Assembly: GCF_019649055.1 (NCBI RefSeq)
Contig: NW_026570277.1
Coordinates: forward strand, 744,001-808,000
Direction: 5' to 3'
DNA length: 64,000 bases
DNA from: Paramacrobiotus metropolitanus
Lineage: Eukaryota > Tardigrada > Eutardigrada > Parachela > Macrobiotidae
The notes beneath the pieces were generated by a model that was not told where the DNA came from, ran no database searches, and saw only the letters and a list, made by a program, of their open reading frames with translations. Both the position numbers and the translations under genes were made by a program. How positions within the stretch are numbered: position 1 is the stretch's first letter; each line of letters opens with the position of its first letter. Shown one piece after another: positions 1-10,538 of the stretch.

Positions 1-1
1 C

Positions 2-397
2 GTGGAAATCAACGCTACCTTGAGCATGTCGGCGGCACCGTCATCGACGATGTTTCGTTTGTATATGCACCGCACGAGAACGGCTTTAGCGAATCGTCAG
101 GGGCGATCGCCGTCCAACACCACCACGACAGGGTCCACCACGACGACCACGGCAATCCCAGTGGAAAGCAGTCGGCCCCCGCACCACTTAGGACCCTGGC
201 AGACAATCAATCCATTCGACCGAGGACTGCGCCGACGGTATATGCTTCTGCGCCGAGTACAAGCACAGGTAGCGGCCTATCGCGGCAATCCGGCTTTCGC
301 TTCTGGCCAAGGCGCAGTTGTCAAGAATGTGCTGGACATCGGCATCGGAATGGGATGGATAGCACCGTGGAATGATCCTAAGGATTCAGTAGTATGA
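2..397 (+). CDS. Secreted 137-aa family protein, copy 1 (5' truncated by window edge)
   Basis: The frame is open from the window edge and lacks the first ~18 codons (signal peptide) present in the paralogs starting at 5295 and 15223. It keeps the family layout: N-terminal segment after the signal, a Thr-rich linker, the motif LGPWQ, the tribasic GLRRR, and a conserved tail ending in GMGWI. Compared with the copy at 15223, two bases are missing right at the stop codon, so the frame runs on and adds about 11 residues before TGA. The function is unknown. The family looks like a small secreted precursor with basic processing sites (inference). The M at the start of the open frame is internal and not the true start. 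Confidence 0.7.
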   Translation: MEINATLSMSAAPSSTMFRLYMHRTRTALANRQGRSPSNTTTTGSTTTTTAIPVESSRPPHHLGPWQTINPFDRGLRRRYMLLRRVQAQVAAYRGNPAFASGQGAVVKNVLDIGIGMGWIAPWNDPKDSVV

Positions 398-1339
398 TGG
401 CAGCTACGGAGACCGCTGCTCTTTATACCGGATGATAACTAGGAGCTTTCTTTGTCTCGTGACTCTGTCGAGAATGTGGCAGTGTTAATGTTGATGCTTG
501 GCTTTATATTGCCGGGATATTCAATGAGCTTTCTTATGATCTGACCCCGTGATTCTGTTGAAAATGTGGCAGCTTTAATGTTGATGCATGGCATTTTACT
601 GCCGGTTCATTTCAATGGGCTTTCTTTCCCGTGATTCGGTTAAAAATGTGGCTTCAGCTAATGTTGAGCTTTGCTTTACTTCGCTTGTGATGTTGAAAAA
701 TTGTATAGACCTCGAGTGTTGTTTGGGAAACACAAAACTTAGACATCTACGTTTGCAATTTGTGCTTACTGATCTATGCTTGTCGTGAACGCTCATTAAA
801 ATCACTGTGAACACCAGCCTTTATATAACAGATACACAGCTTGACAAGGATAAATCATGACGTATACAATGCATATCATAGCGAATTTATTCAGATTGTC
901 ATGTCTTGCTTGACCCCTTGCTTGTCATGTCTTGCTTGCTTTAACTGACATCTTTCCCGCCTCGGACGTACTTCGTTAAATGCACGAATTACGAGGACAC
1001 CCTAGACTGCAGGAAAGAAAAATCGGAAATTCTATGTAGTGAACGCTTTTTATGATTTTTTTCGAGTCGTAATTGTGTATTATCCTGAAGCGCTGAGTTG
1101 AGTTTGTAGATAGCGGATTATGTCTATATCTTATCTTATCTCATAACTTATTATTGTTTCTCCACAACCTTCTTTTCACTGGACCAAATTCAAAGTGATC
1201 AAACCGATTCTATCGCCTAGTGGCCTCTAACTGTTCGAAATCCTAAAACAACTTAAGTTGTATACCGCTGGTAATTTATCAGTCACTAATTGCGTGTTAT
1301 GTACTAGCTGCAGTATAGTATAATGAAAAGCTAATGAGC

Positions 1340-1517
1340 TGCTTAGTTTTTCTACGTCTTTTTCCATATTTAACGTCCACAACGGGCCGCGGCCCGGGCC
1401 ATGGCCCATCTCCCCGGGCCGAGGGCCGCGGCCCGGCGCGGCCCTCCCAAAAGTGCCGGGCTGACCTCGGCCCGGGCCGTTCGGGCCGCGGCCCTGGGCC
1501 GGGCCGGCCCAACACTA
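1340..1517. mobile_element. 178 bp GC-rich insertion with 7-bp target-site duplication
   Basis: A block extremely rich in GGGCC/GGCCC palindromes is flanked by AATGAGC on both sides (1333-1339 and 1518-1524). The segmental duplicate has a single AATGAGC at 16532-16538 and no GC-rich block, so it preserves the empty site. One end is T-rich (TTAGTTTTTC). The 7-bp duplication and short length suit a short non-autonomous element, perhaps SINE-like. The reading frames inside it are GC artefacts. Confidence 0.75.
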
Positions 1518-1524
1518 AATGAGC

Positions 1525-2094
1525 ATTACCTCCAGACAATCGCAGTATTAGCGCCAGTGAATGCAACGGGATCTCGGTCAATCTGCAACAGCCTGGATAC
1601 AGCAGCGCATTGCAGAAAAACGCCGCTGCAATTCAAGGCTGTTCAAGGCTGTGCAATTCTTCTCCGGCGTCCCGCGTTGACCGACTGTAAGGATGAGCAT
1701 CGGATAGCCGGGAAGGGGCGTGGTCAGTACTGTTTACTGTTTCCTGGATGTTATCGCTGCCATGTGTCCAGTTGAGCAGCTGCGGAATATCCAGCCGACC
1801 GTGACTTAGCGTGGTTCAACGACATGGACGTTGATGGTGGTGGTGTGAGTGATTACAACGCTTTACTGTGGATGACTGGAGGAATATCATTAATAACAGT
1901 TGTCCATTAACAAATACAGAATCAAACTGCATATGATGTTATTCGATGCAGCCTGCAGATGCTGGACCGCGCTGTGCTACAACGAGAGACTGCTTGTGGT
2001 CCGCGATGTAGTAAAGTAAGTAAATAAACACTGTTTGCCAAGATCGCCGGAATTGGCTGTTGTTATTGCTTGGTAGAGCCGACGCCCAGCCATG
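1525..2094. other. No gene recognised
   Basis: Up to about 1910 this is the end of the segmental duplication. The rest contains nothing I can identify. The F-box family's first and second exons would be expected upstream of the pseudogene at 2095 but are not visible here. Confidence 0.5.
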
Positions 2095-3588
2095 CATTCT
2101 CTTTGATCTGTGTATGTCGAACAAAAGGGAACCACGTGATGATGAATCACTGAGCACATACAACCATTATCATTCTTACCAACTGATTACTTCACTGGAT
2201 GGTATTCGCCCAGGAGAGACTCATACGCTGGCGCTGACGGCAGACAAAAAGAACGTGTTGAACTGCGATATAGCACCTTTCCTGACTCTTAGCCGTCCTC
2301 GCGATAACGGCTCATTCCAGTGCGCTTCGCTGTCCGAATTTATGCCCGTTTGGGATGAATTGGTTCTGATAAATTACAACGCGGCGGACGCAATCACTAT
2401 ATCTGTTTTTGAAATATTATTTCGGGATAAGGGAGCGACTTTGCCAAAGCATTTTCTGCGTCCCACGGTTTTCAGCTTTCGGAGTGTTAATGGTATGATG
2501 ACATGCCTACGCATTCACTCCAAGGAAACAACCGAAGAACAGCGCCGAATGTTTTTGGCTGCAGCTAACGATAATTGTCCGACCGTAAGTGAGCGGATAC
2601 TTCGGAGGGTTACAGCGTTGCATGCGTGCTGGGTGCGGATCACGCTCCAACCGGAATTATGGAGCACCATTCGTGTCTTCCTGCAGCCGTAAGTATTTTC
2701 TGCCTTGATGAGCTCCGTAGTGTCTGTGCCGGCCATAATATTTCAGTAAAATAAACAGCGTTCGCCATGCGAGCAGACAAGCAACCGAACATCAGGCGCA
2801 GCAGCAATGTACGTACACATGTAACCGTCCAAAACGACCGGTCGTCTGAGACGGCCGCCGGTCGATTTGGACTCTAAACCGTCCGAAACGACCGGGGGCC
2901 GCCGAAACGACTGGCTACGAAATTACGCACCTGCTGAATCGACCGGATACGAAATTTCACTCCGGCAGAAACGACCGGATACGAAATTACAATCCGGAAG
3001 AAACGACCGGCTGAGAAATTACACTCGAGGCTCTGGTTCACGATCAAAATCTAAAAAAAAACTGGCAGGGCAAAATTTACGGCGGTCGTTTCGGCAACCC
3101 CCTGTCGTTTCGGACGGTTTAGAGGGCAGCGGCCAAACCGACCGGCGGTAGTCTCAGACGACCGGTCGTTTTGGACGGTTACACTGGGATCTCGGTAGCG
3201 GTTGATGGTTACACGGTGTTTGCAGAAAGCTTGGGTGTGGATGAAAACTGAAAGTTGCATACTGCAGTCATCAACGGTTCTTGGACAAACAGCTGATCAA
3301 TTAGTTCAACTATCTACGCTTGCCGATCTAGTTAACCACTGATGGGTGTTGCGTTCAGCTTAACTCTGCGCGATTAATTCGCAACCGAGTCAATAATTAA
3401 AAGGCTTTTCAGTTGTAACTTGTATATATAAAATTTTCTGCGAATAATCCGGTACGGTGTCAGTACATTGTCTTTAGTGGTGTATTCAGCTTATCCGATT
3501 TTGATTAACCAGTTTCAACAGATTGTCCGTGAATGGCCATCCGCAACGTTGGGACACGATGGATCTTCGAAAGTTGGATGTTGCCTGA
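2095..3588 (+). pseudogene. F-box family copy A, 3' half only (exons 3 and 4)
   Basis: Exon 3 ends at 2688 on a GTAAGT donor, as in the intact copies. It keeps family motifs such as LVLINYNAADAIT, EQRRMFLAAAN and HACWVR. Relative to the copies at 29508 and 37779 it has lost about 30 codons in the middle, without breaking the frame. Exon 4 starts at 3513 after an AG acceptor (FNRLSVNGHPQRWDTMDLRK) and stops early, at 3586-3588, because later codons have changed. No Tudor-like exon 1 or F-box exon 2 is visible upstream, so this is most likely a truncated duplicate. The intron between the two exons carries the MITE at 2820-3183. Confidence 0.7.
2820..3183. mobile_element. MITE with ~95 bp terminal inverted repeats, CCGAAACGACCGG family
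   Basis: The left end TGTAACCGTCCAAAACGACC is mirrored by the right end, which finishes GGACGGTTACA. Complementarity continues inward for roughly 95 bases. The centre holds about four direct repeats of a ~35 bp unit built on CGACCGGATACGAAATT. No transposase is encoded. The element sits in the intron of F-box copy A. A diverged relative lies at 16590-17040. Confidence 0.75.
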
Positions 3589-5294
3589 TTTGCAAAGAAA
3601 GAAATGATAAGAACTGCAAAGAGTTGCAAAGAATTTTTGTGCTGGTTTTCCTTCATTTTCTTATCAGCTGTGACCTAGAGACTGTCAGTTTACACGGGAA
3701 AGGCCGGATGGGATGACACTGATGCCGGACGGCAAGGAAAATCTATCGTTTGGAATGCAACAAGCTGGTGTACGTTTGCGGAATCTCACGTTAGGGAAAT
3801 CAAAAAGAAATGCTGCAGCATGGCCTAGTTCGCTTGTGGAAAGTATTCATTTCTGGAAAACGGGTGCCATTTTCTGCTCTTTTTGGTAGCACATCAATTC
3901 CCTGAACTCCGTTTTGCTGCCCAACAATGCGACAAGTTGCTGATTCACACAACCTGCTGACCGACAAACCGCTTTTCGACAATATTGCTGCCCGACGATG
4001 CCGACTCCATGTCGTGGATTGAGAAAGAAAAGCTGTCTTTCTTATACTGTAATTACCGCTAGAAAGGATGAAGGCATGTTGTGCGTAATACTGTAGTGGC
4101 TCGCACATCTTGTACCACAGAGTTGGTGTACGGGAAAAATGTGCATCCAATATACACACTCTAACCGGGCAAAACGCACGATTCGCAATCGGCGTGCATT
4201 GATAAATTTCTGATGTTTCTCAACTTCTGGTCTGGAGAACCTTCTTGAATATTAAAAAAATTAGAGCTCTAATAATTATTAACTAAATTTATGCTCAAAA
4301 GCAGCCATTAACTTAAATCTTTGCTGTCAGCTCGAATTCAAACACTGATTTGTTGTGGTTTTTGGGGTGCCCCTGCAGAGTGAGGGGCACGTTCAGCGTC
4401 AACATTCTACAGCTACAGAACAATTCGAGTTCTCAGATACAGAGCTTCTTTTCTAAGGTGAATTACTTAATTATTCTCAGCCTGATCATGGTCATTATTC
4501 TCAGCATTCTCAGCATAATTATTATTTCCAGCGCACATAACTTCTTATTAACGGTTCAATGATAGTGCGTTGATTAACCTAAAACAACGATTTGGTTCAG
4601 CAGTTATTTTTGGCGACATCACGGCTGGACTGGGCAGCCGATCTTCTACCCCAGGAGAGGATACAAATTGTGATTGCTTTTTCGTGGAGTTTAAATTTTC
4701 GTCCTGAAAATTTATGGTGTCACCGTTGTATTTTATTGTATTAATTTGTTGCTTTTAATAGTCTGATCAGATTGTAAGGGTTTCGCGTGCATTGGTTTTA
4801 ACTCAGAGACAGTTAATATTACTGGCTTCATTTACAAATTTTAACTAGCAAGTAGTGTACCGGCGCTTGCAATCATTGTTATCTTGGTGGCTATTGCCCA
4901 TTAAAAATAATATTACTGGCTAGCGATCTTTCTACCTGGGTAAATATAGCTTTGTGTTTAAACTGTCTCTGCATTGCTAGACCCTGTACTTACCATTAGA
5001 CGTTGATTAACGCTTGTCTATCCCAGCAGAAAAATTTTGACATAAACATTGACTTTGTTCTTCTAGAATGTTTAGTGAATTTTAATTTAAGGAGACAGCC
5101 AGGAGTGTTCCTCTTGATGTCCGGGATTTTAATAATTTTTCATGCAGCGGAATTGGTTTAAACGTATCCTAACGTACACCATCGGGTCAAGTGGTTCGAA
5201 CCTATCCATTGGGACTAATTTTCTTTTGATTAAAATTTGCACTACGGAAGAGACTGATTTCGTTGGGGTATCCTTATAGCACGAAGCAGCTGTA
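3589..5294. other. No gene recognised
   Basis: AT-rich sequence. Short open frames at 3468-3716 and, on the minus strand, 3800-4159 show no domain or signal peptide, and none has a paralog in the window. I see no RNA gene or repeat here. Confidence 0.5.
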
Positions 5295-5708
5295 ATGAAG
5301 CTGTACAGTCGACTGGTGACCTTTAGCTCGGTGATGTTTTTCGCGGTAGGAATCAGCGCTACCATTCGCATGTGGGCGATACCGGCAGCGACGATGTTCC
5401 GTCTATCGACGGACCGCCCGGGGGCAAATTTGGCGAGCCTCCTGGGACGGTCACCGCTCACTACGGCGACGACAACGTCCGTCACAACGACCACCGAGGC
5501 CTCGGTGGATGGCCGTATGCATAGAAACTCATTTGGACCCTGGCAGAGCAGCTATCCATTGGACTGGGGACTGCGCCGACGCATTATGCTCATTCGCCAG
5601 GAACAGGCACCGTTGGCGGCCAATCGCGGTAACCCGGCCTTCTCATCGGGCAAGGGAGCCATCGTCAAGGGTTTGCTGGATATCGGTATAGGAATGGGAT
5701 TCGTTTAG
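5295..5708 (+). CDS. Secreted 137-aa family protein, copy 2
   Basis: This is a single uninterrupted exon of 137 codons. It starts with a signal peptide (residues 1-22, MKLYSRLVTFSSVMFFAVGI). A Thr/Ser-rich linker spans about residues 53-69, followed by FGPWQ at 80-84, the tribasic GLRRR at 92-96, RGNPAF at 111-116 and a glycine-studded tail at 117-137 ending DIGIGMGFV. The copy at 15223 has exactly the same length, and the blocks after residue 80 are the most alike, so the C-terminal part seems to be the conserved functional portion. There are no cysteines in the mature region. The dibasic and tribasic sites suggest a processed precursor releasing a hydrophobic, Gly-rich peptide (inference). 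I do not know a described family that matches. Confidence 0.8.
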   Translation: MKLYSRLVTFSSVMFFAVGISATIRMWAIPAATMFRLSTDRPGANLASLLGRSPLTTATTTSVTTTTEASVDGRMHRNSFGPWQSSYPLDWGLRRRIMLIRQEQAPLAANRGNPAFSSGKGAIVKGLLDIGIGMGFV

Positions 5709-7627
5709 TACCTTTAATTACGGAGGTGCCCATAGTTCGCACTGACTGTTTACAGGCTCCGTGCACCGGGATGAAATTCTAGTAGCTATTAAATTATTGG
5801 ACCGCATATACGCACATCACCATGGTTTCAGTGTTGTGAGTGCTGGAAAAGATTTTTTTCCTTCGTTCGCCGGGGATTCTGTTGAAATTGCCATATGTTG
5901 TGCGCCTCATTTTTTTATTTAAAAAAAGGAACTTGGAATGTGGTACAGAAAGCGTTTTTCGCGTACGCTCACTGCGCTTTAAGAAGCAGTCAGATCCGCT
6001 TTTTTTTGTGGAAATTACAAAATGCTTAAAAAAATTGACTGACTCTCACGAAAAGATATAATAAACCTTTGAGGAATATGTAATCGCTCGAGAGTTCGAC
6101 ATATCGGGATCATTCTTTTATGGAAACTGATGATGAAGGATATGCTCTACTTGGAAACAATGGCAGTATCACTGCAAAAAAAAAGGATTCGGTCAAGCTT
6201 AAGGAGCTTGGAATGGACTGCCCAGGACAGAAGAGACATTTACCCTCAAATTCAGAAAAGTAGTGTTGGATGCTCTAAGGGAACCCGTTTATTTTTGGCC
6301 GACACGGATAGCCACTCCTCATTCTGCAGGACACCGGTCATCGGTGACCCTGGAAGTACCCTCCAGCGAAGTTTTCTTGTCCCTAATATCCTAGCATTAC
6401 GGATGCCATGAAGTTCGTGGACACGTGGAGTCTGCTGGTTTTTAGAATAATTAACTTTGTTTTCGCTAGGGTGGTGTTTAGTGAGCGAATGTTGTTCATG
6501 GTTCGTTTCGTCAGCGTGCAGTAGTCTCCCTGCGCTTTGCGCGCGAATTTTTGCCGAATAGGCTGTTATTTTTTTTCCCGATTTTTAGTGCGGTTCTTTC
6601 AACTTCACTTTTGGTGGATAGAATTGTCCACCAGGAATCTCGCGCAGATCATTGTCCATAACTCAGAAGGAATGAAATGCCTTCCCAAATGGTACTGATT
6701 CGGAGAAATTTTAGAATTTTCTTGGCCATTGGCAGTAATAATATCTCTGTCTCGTAGGAGTAACCTGTTTTAAATGAGATCGTGCGCTTGGTCAGTTGGT
6801 CTGAATGAAGCCGTTGGCGCCGATGCGTTCGGCCTTAAGACATTCGAAGATTTATGATAATACAAGCGGATGATTTCTGCGCCGGCCAAGCTGCAGCAAG
6901 CCCGAAGACGGAGCAAATACGATAGACAGGAACCGTCTACCCTTTGTGTTCAATTCAAATTTAACAAAAGTTCAGTCGGGAAAATTTGGGAAGTGGTTAA
7001 GAACGAACCACAGGAATTTTACCAGTTTGTACATCAGACAGTGCTACGGGAAGCCAGTAAGTCTGGGGAGTTTGCCATTGAGTCTGAAGACGGACTGAAC
7101 CTCCCTCGGCACCCCATCTCTAAGGCCTCGTTACGCTACCTATTGCTGAAGCGCCTAAGTCTGCACTTGACGTTTTGTTTGGGACGATGTCACATTTGAT
7201 GGTAGCGTTGACGTGGTGTGTGGTGACATCGACACCGTGCGAGCAATGGCTGCCTAAGCTGGATTGCAGGTAAACATGGATTAATGGTGAGTTCTACAAA
7301 TGAGGTGAATACGAGGAGGAGCGGGGGCCAGGGACATGTTCAACCGGCGATACCCAGTCGAACGAACGGGACGTGATTTTACTCGGAGCAGCAGTTACAA
7401 GTGAAGCAGTTGGCTCTCTGCTAAACGACAAAGTTAATATGGTGGGTTTGTCGATTTCCCGTCTATGGCTGCCACGGAATACCGTAGCAAGCAGATGGGT
7501 AAGCACGCTTTATTTCAGCTGAATCAGAAGACCGTCGCTTCGATCCTGCGGTCAATTACGTCTGAAATGCAGTTTCATTATTTTAGCACATTGGATCTTT
7601 ATTCGCTCATTTACCACGTGGACGAAT
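5709..7627. other. No confident gene; weak coding-like stretches
   Basis: A short frame from the ATG at 6120 (METDDEGYALLGNN) runs 49 codons to a TAG. An open frame at 6870-7199 and another at 7465-7692 read like decayed coding sequence, but none shows a known domain or a paralog here. They may be remnants of one degraded gene or element. Confidence 0.3.
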
Positions 7628-7793
7628 ATGGATTGGATTCAGAGGGACGCAGGAATCCGGGTATTGCGACACATGACACGCCCCCTTTTTAGTGGTCTCT
7701 CTGTTACAGTTATGTGTGAGTGTGTTTGAACTGGTATAAATTGGGAAATGGTAAACGTTAACATGTCACACTTGCTGCGTAAAATAATTTTTT
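7628..7793 (+). repeat. Split direct repeat A1
   Basis: 166 bp, matching 9535-9700 apart from about one base (TGTCACA here, TGTCTCA there). Confidence 0.9.
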
Positions 7794-9439
7794 CACTTGT
7801 TGCGTTAAAATTTTTTTTACCGGTATTTTGTATACCGACTGCATGCCGGTATTTTCTGTATAGTTGTGTCGTGACCTTTCGCACTTACGCGCCATCATGA
7901 TTCTAGCGTCTTTCTGCTATCACCTTGCATTTGTTTTTAAGGTATAACTTACAATAATTCATCATGTCTGCATCGGTTTATGCATGTACCGGGTATGTAC
8001 CTATTGATTTTGTTGGACCAGTTAGTAAGAAGAAGTTGGATCGCATGAATCGGCAACACGTCAAACGCACCATTTGTTTGCCTGCCTGTAACACGAAGAT
8101 GGATGTTGACTTCCTTTTGGATCAAGCCACGGTAGTTATTGCCAGTACTCTACCTGTTTTGCATCAGTCGCTTAGCCTTGTGGACGCGACTTATGGCTCA
8201 TGCCTACTTGGCGGAATTCCGTCAAACCTTCGAACACCCAGAAAACATTTGCCAAGGTCGTCCAGGAGGTTTTGCCCGCTGCCCCCGCATTTTCCTTCAT
8301 CCTGCATGATGCCACCAAATTACCGCACGCACTTGCCGGGATCACTTGCGCAAACCTTGTCGGAGAGATCGCCGCGAGACCCATTTCACCGAAAAGCAGG
8401 TAAGCCAGTGGCACCTCGAAACATGACCTGCATTATGTTCTTGGAGAGTTACTTCTGTCTGGTTCCTACCTAAAACCTAAATTTCTTCTGACCCGGATTC
8501 ATCATCCTCGCGTATTTGCCCAGTTATCATTTATTTGTTACCGCTTTTGCTGCATGACCTGTCTGCCTTTTACATTCCGGATCTTCGACCCTGTCGTCGT
8601 ATTGTGCAGCGTTCACTTGGCCTTGAACAATTCTTCACTTGCGGAACCGTCCTATTTACGGTTGATCTGTGGAAATCCCACGTTGACCTGCGGAAATCCC
8701 TGGAAAATTACGTTCTTGTTTTGCCATAGTTCGTAAGATGCGATTGGAATTCCATTGCTTCTTGCTTTATGTACAAACTTTGCAACTGTGTTCGTTCCTA
8801 CTGCTTGTTGTGAATTCCACCAAGGATCACTTCATCTCCAGTTTTGCACTGTGTCACATTCACTTTGTATAGCATCGTTTTCGTGGTTGCCACTTATTGT
8901 CGTTGCCGTAGGATGCGACAGGAATTCCGTCGCTACCTGCTTTGTGTAAGCGATTCTTTTACTGCGGACTTTTATTTTGTAAGCAGTGTTGTGCTTGGCG
9001 TGCTTTCCGCCGGAGCAGCACTTTTATCCTATTAGCATTCAGTCCAAATTCAGTCGTCGATTTAGGTAAGTCTGTGGAATTCCTAGACTAACTAAAATCG
9101 TTCGTCCCCCTTGCCTTATTGCCGTCGGATGCACAGGACTTCCTTGCAACCGGCTTTATTACATTTTTCGTGCAAACTCTTGTACTTCGCTCGGTGGATT
9201 ACCGCCCTAAGCGGTACTGATTTGCTGCTTTTGTGGATCACTAAATTTGCCAATTATTTCGTGGATGCGTAGGGATGTGCGGAAGCCCGCACCTCACTAG
9301 TCGCGCTTACGTAACTGTTTCCCTTGAATCAAGGGAATCAGTTTTCATAATCGTTGCAGCCAATCATGTAATTGTCGTCATCATCATGCCGCATCGGATC
9401 ATCTACTGTGTCCTTTTCGTGGTTTCGTTTGGGTTTTTG

Positions 9440-9536
9440 GGCTTGGGGCCGGTTCCGGCCATGTTCGGCATAACTGCCCAAAGGAAGTAAATTCCCTGCC
9501 CACCTTTGGTGTTATCGCGTGGCGTGTAGGAGCAAT
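9440..9536 (+). repeat. Split direct repeat B1
   Basis: 97 bp starting GGCTTGGGGCCGGTTCCGG, matching 9725-9821 apart from about one base. It abuts A2 with a 2-base overlap. Confidence 0.9.
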
Positions 9537-9700
9537 GGATTGGATTCAGAGGGACGCAGGAATCCGGGTATTGCGACACATGACACGCCCCCTTTTTAGT
9601 GGTCTCTCTGTTACAGTTATGTGTGAGTGTGTTTGAACTGGTATAAATTGGGAAATGGTAAACGTTAACATGTCTCACTTGCTGCGTAAAATAATTTTTT
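9535..9700 (+). repeat. Split direct repeat A2
   Basis: Second copy of the 166 bp repeat, lying between B1 and B2. Confidence 0.9.
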
Positions 9701-9724
9701 TTCTGTTTTTGTTGTCTTTGTGAT

Positions 9725-9821
9725 GGCTTGGGGCCGGTTCCGGCCATGTTCGGCATAACTGCCCAAAGGAAGTAAATTCCCTGCCCACCTTTGGTGTTCT
9801 CGCGTGGCGTGTAGGAGCAAT
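9725..9821 (+). repeat. Split direct repeat B2
   Basis: Second copy of the 97 bp repeat, and the presumed right end of the element. Confidence 0.9.
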
Positions 9822-10538
9822 AAGCAGTCGTTTTCCCGGCAAACTACAGTACTGGTGCAGCTTTTCTTCCAACATTTACCCCTTCTGCACACTTTAATGT
9901 ATGTCAAGAGGAAAATCAAAGGGAATCGCAATGTCCACTACACCAGTCTTTTAAACATAGCACACAGGCATAGATAGTTAGATACTGTATACTCTATTTA
10001 GGCAAAACAGGTACACTGTAGGCAGTCGATGTGGTGTGATCCAACGGGTACGAAAAATATAGGTGCGACGTCATTTGATTAGAATCCTTTCTCCATCAAC
10101 CGTCAGTCATCAACATCTGTGGCATCTGATATTAATTACTTTAACTGTAGTTATTTCTACACGCTATAATCGCAAACATATTGCCGATTACTTGAACGTG
10201 AAAGCAGGTGTTGGCCTGCTTCCGGACTCTTCTTGTTCCTCGAAATGTAAGGGTTGGGCTACCAGAGGAATTATATCGAAGCGAGACAAGATAATTACTT
10301 CCTGCAGGTAATAACTTATCCACCTGTCACAAACAATAACAGGATGACCTTTCGATTGGCAGCGGGTTCCGCTAACTCGATCCCAGGGTTTGCTACCACC
10401 ATATAGCGATCGCTACATTTTTCGCGCGCCCTGCATATATTTCTGCAATCCACGTTACTGAACAATTTCCGCGCGGAGCGCCAAACAGGTCCTTAAAAAC
10501 TTACGGCGAATGCTAGTTTTACTGCTTTTCCCTTTGCA
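9822..10538. other. 5' flank of the GPCR gene; no gene recognised
   Basis: No coding or repeat signal identified. It should contain the promoter and 5' UTR of the receptor gene starting at 10539, but no element is distinctive enough to mark. Confidence 0.4.

Larger units (their letters stand above)
1..1910. repeat. Segmental duplication, copy 1 (partner 15270-17180)
   Basis: The secreted-protein gene, its 3' flank (repeated phrases such as GGAGCTTTCTTTGTC), the stretch around 1140-1330 and the block near 1811-1905 all recur in the same order and strand at 15270-17180. Divergence is moderate and each copy carries its own insertions. The 398-1339 part holds no recognisable gene apart from this homology. 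Confidence 0.75.
7628..9821. mobile_element. Putative non-autonomous element with split direct repeats (A1...B1-A2-B2)
   Basis: A 166 bp repeat occurs at 7628-7793 (A1) and 9535-9700 (A2), and a 97 bp repeat at 9440-9536 (B1) and 9725-9821 (B2). I saw about one difference within each pair. The order A1 - interior - B1 - A2 - B2 is the arrangement known for PAT-type tyrosine-recombinase (DIRS-order) retrotransposons. The ~1.65 kb interior shows no reverse transcriptase, RNase H or recombinase, so at best it is a non-autonomous derivative. A frame at 7964-8473 is open but unrecognised. Three imperfect ~180 bp repeats sit around 8720-9190. A chance nested tandem duplication is the alternative. 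Confidence 0.5.

Noticed and set aside
1334-1775. Open frames on both strands through the GC-rich block
   Set aside because: GGGCC-type palindromes avoid stop codons in every frame; the block is a short insertion with a target duplication.
7964-8473. 169-codon open frame as a gene
   Set aside because: No domain, no signal peptide, no paralog, and other frames overlap it equally well. It lies in the interior of the split-repeat unit.
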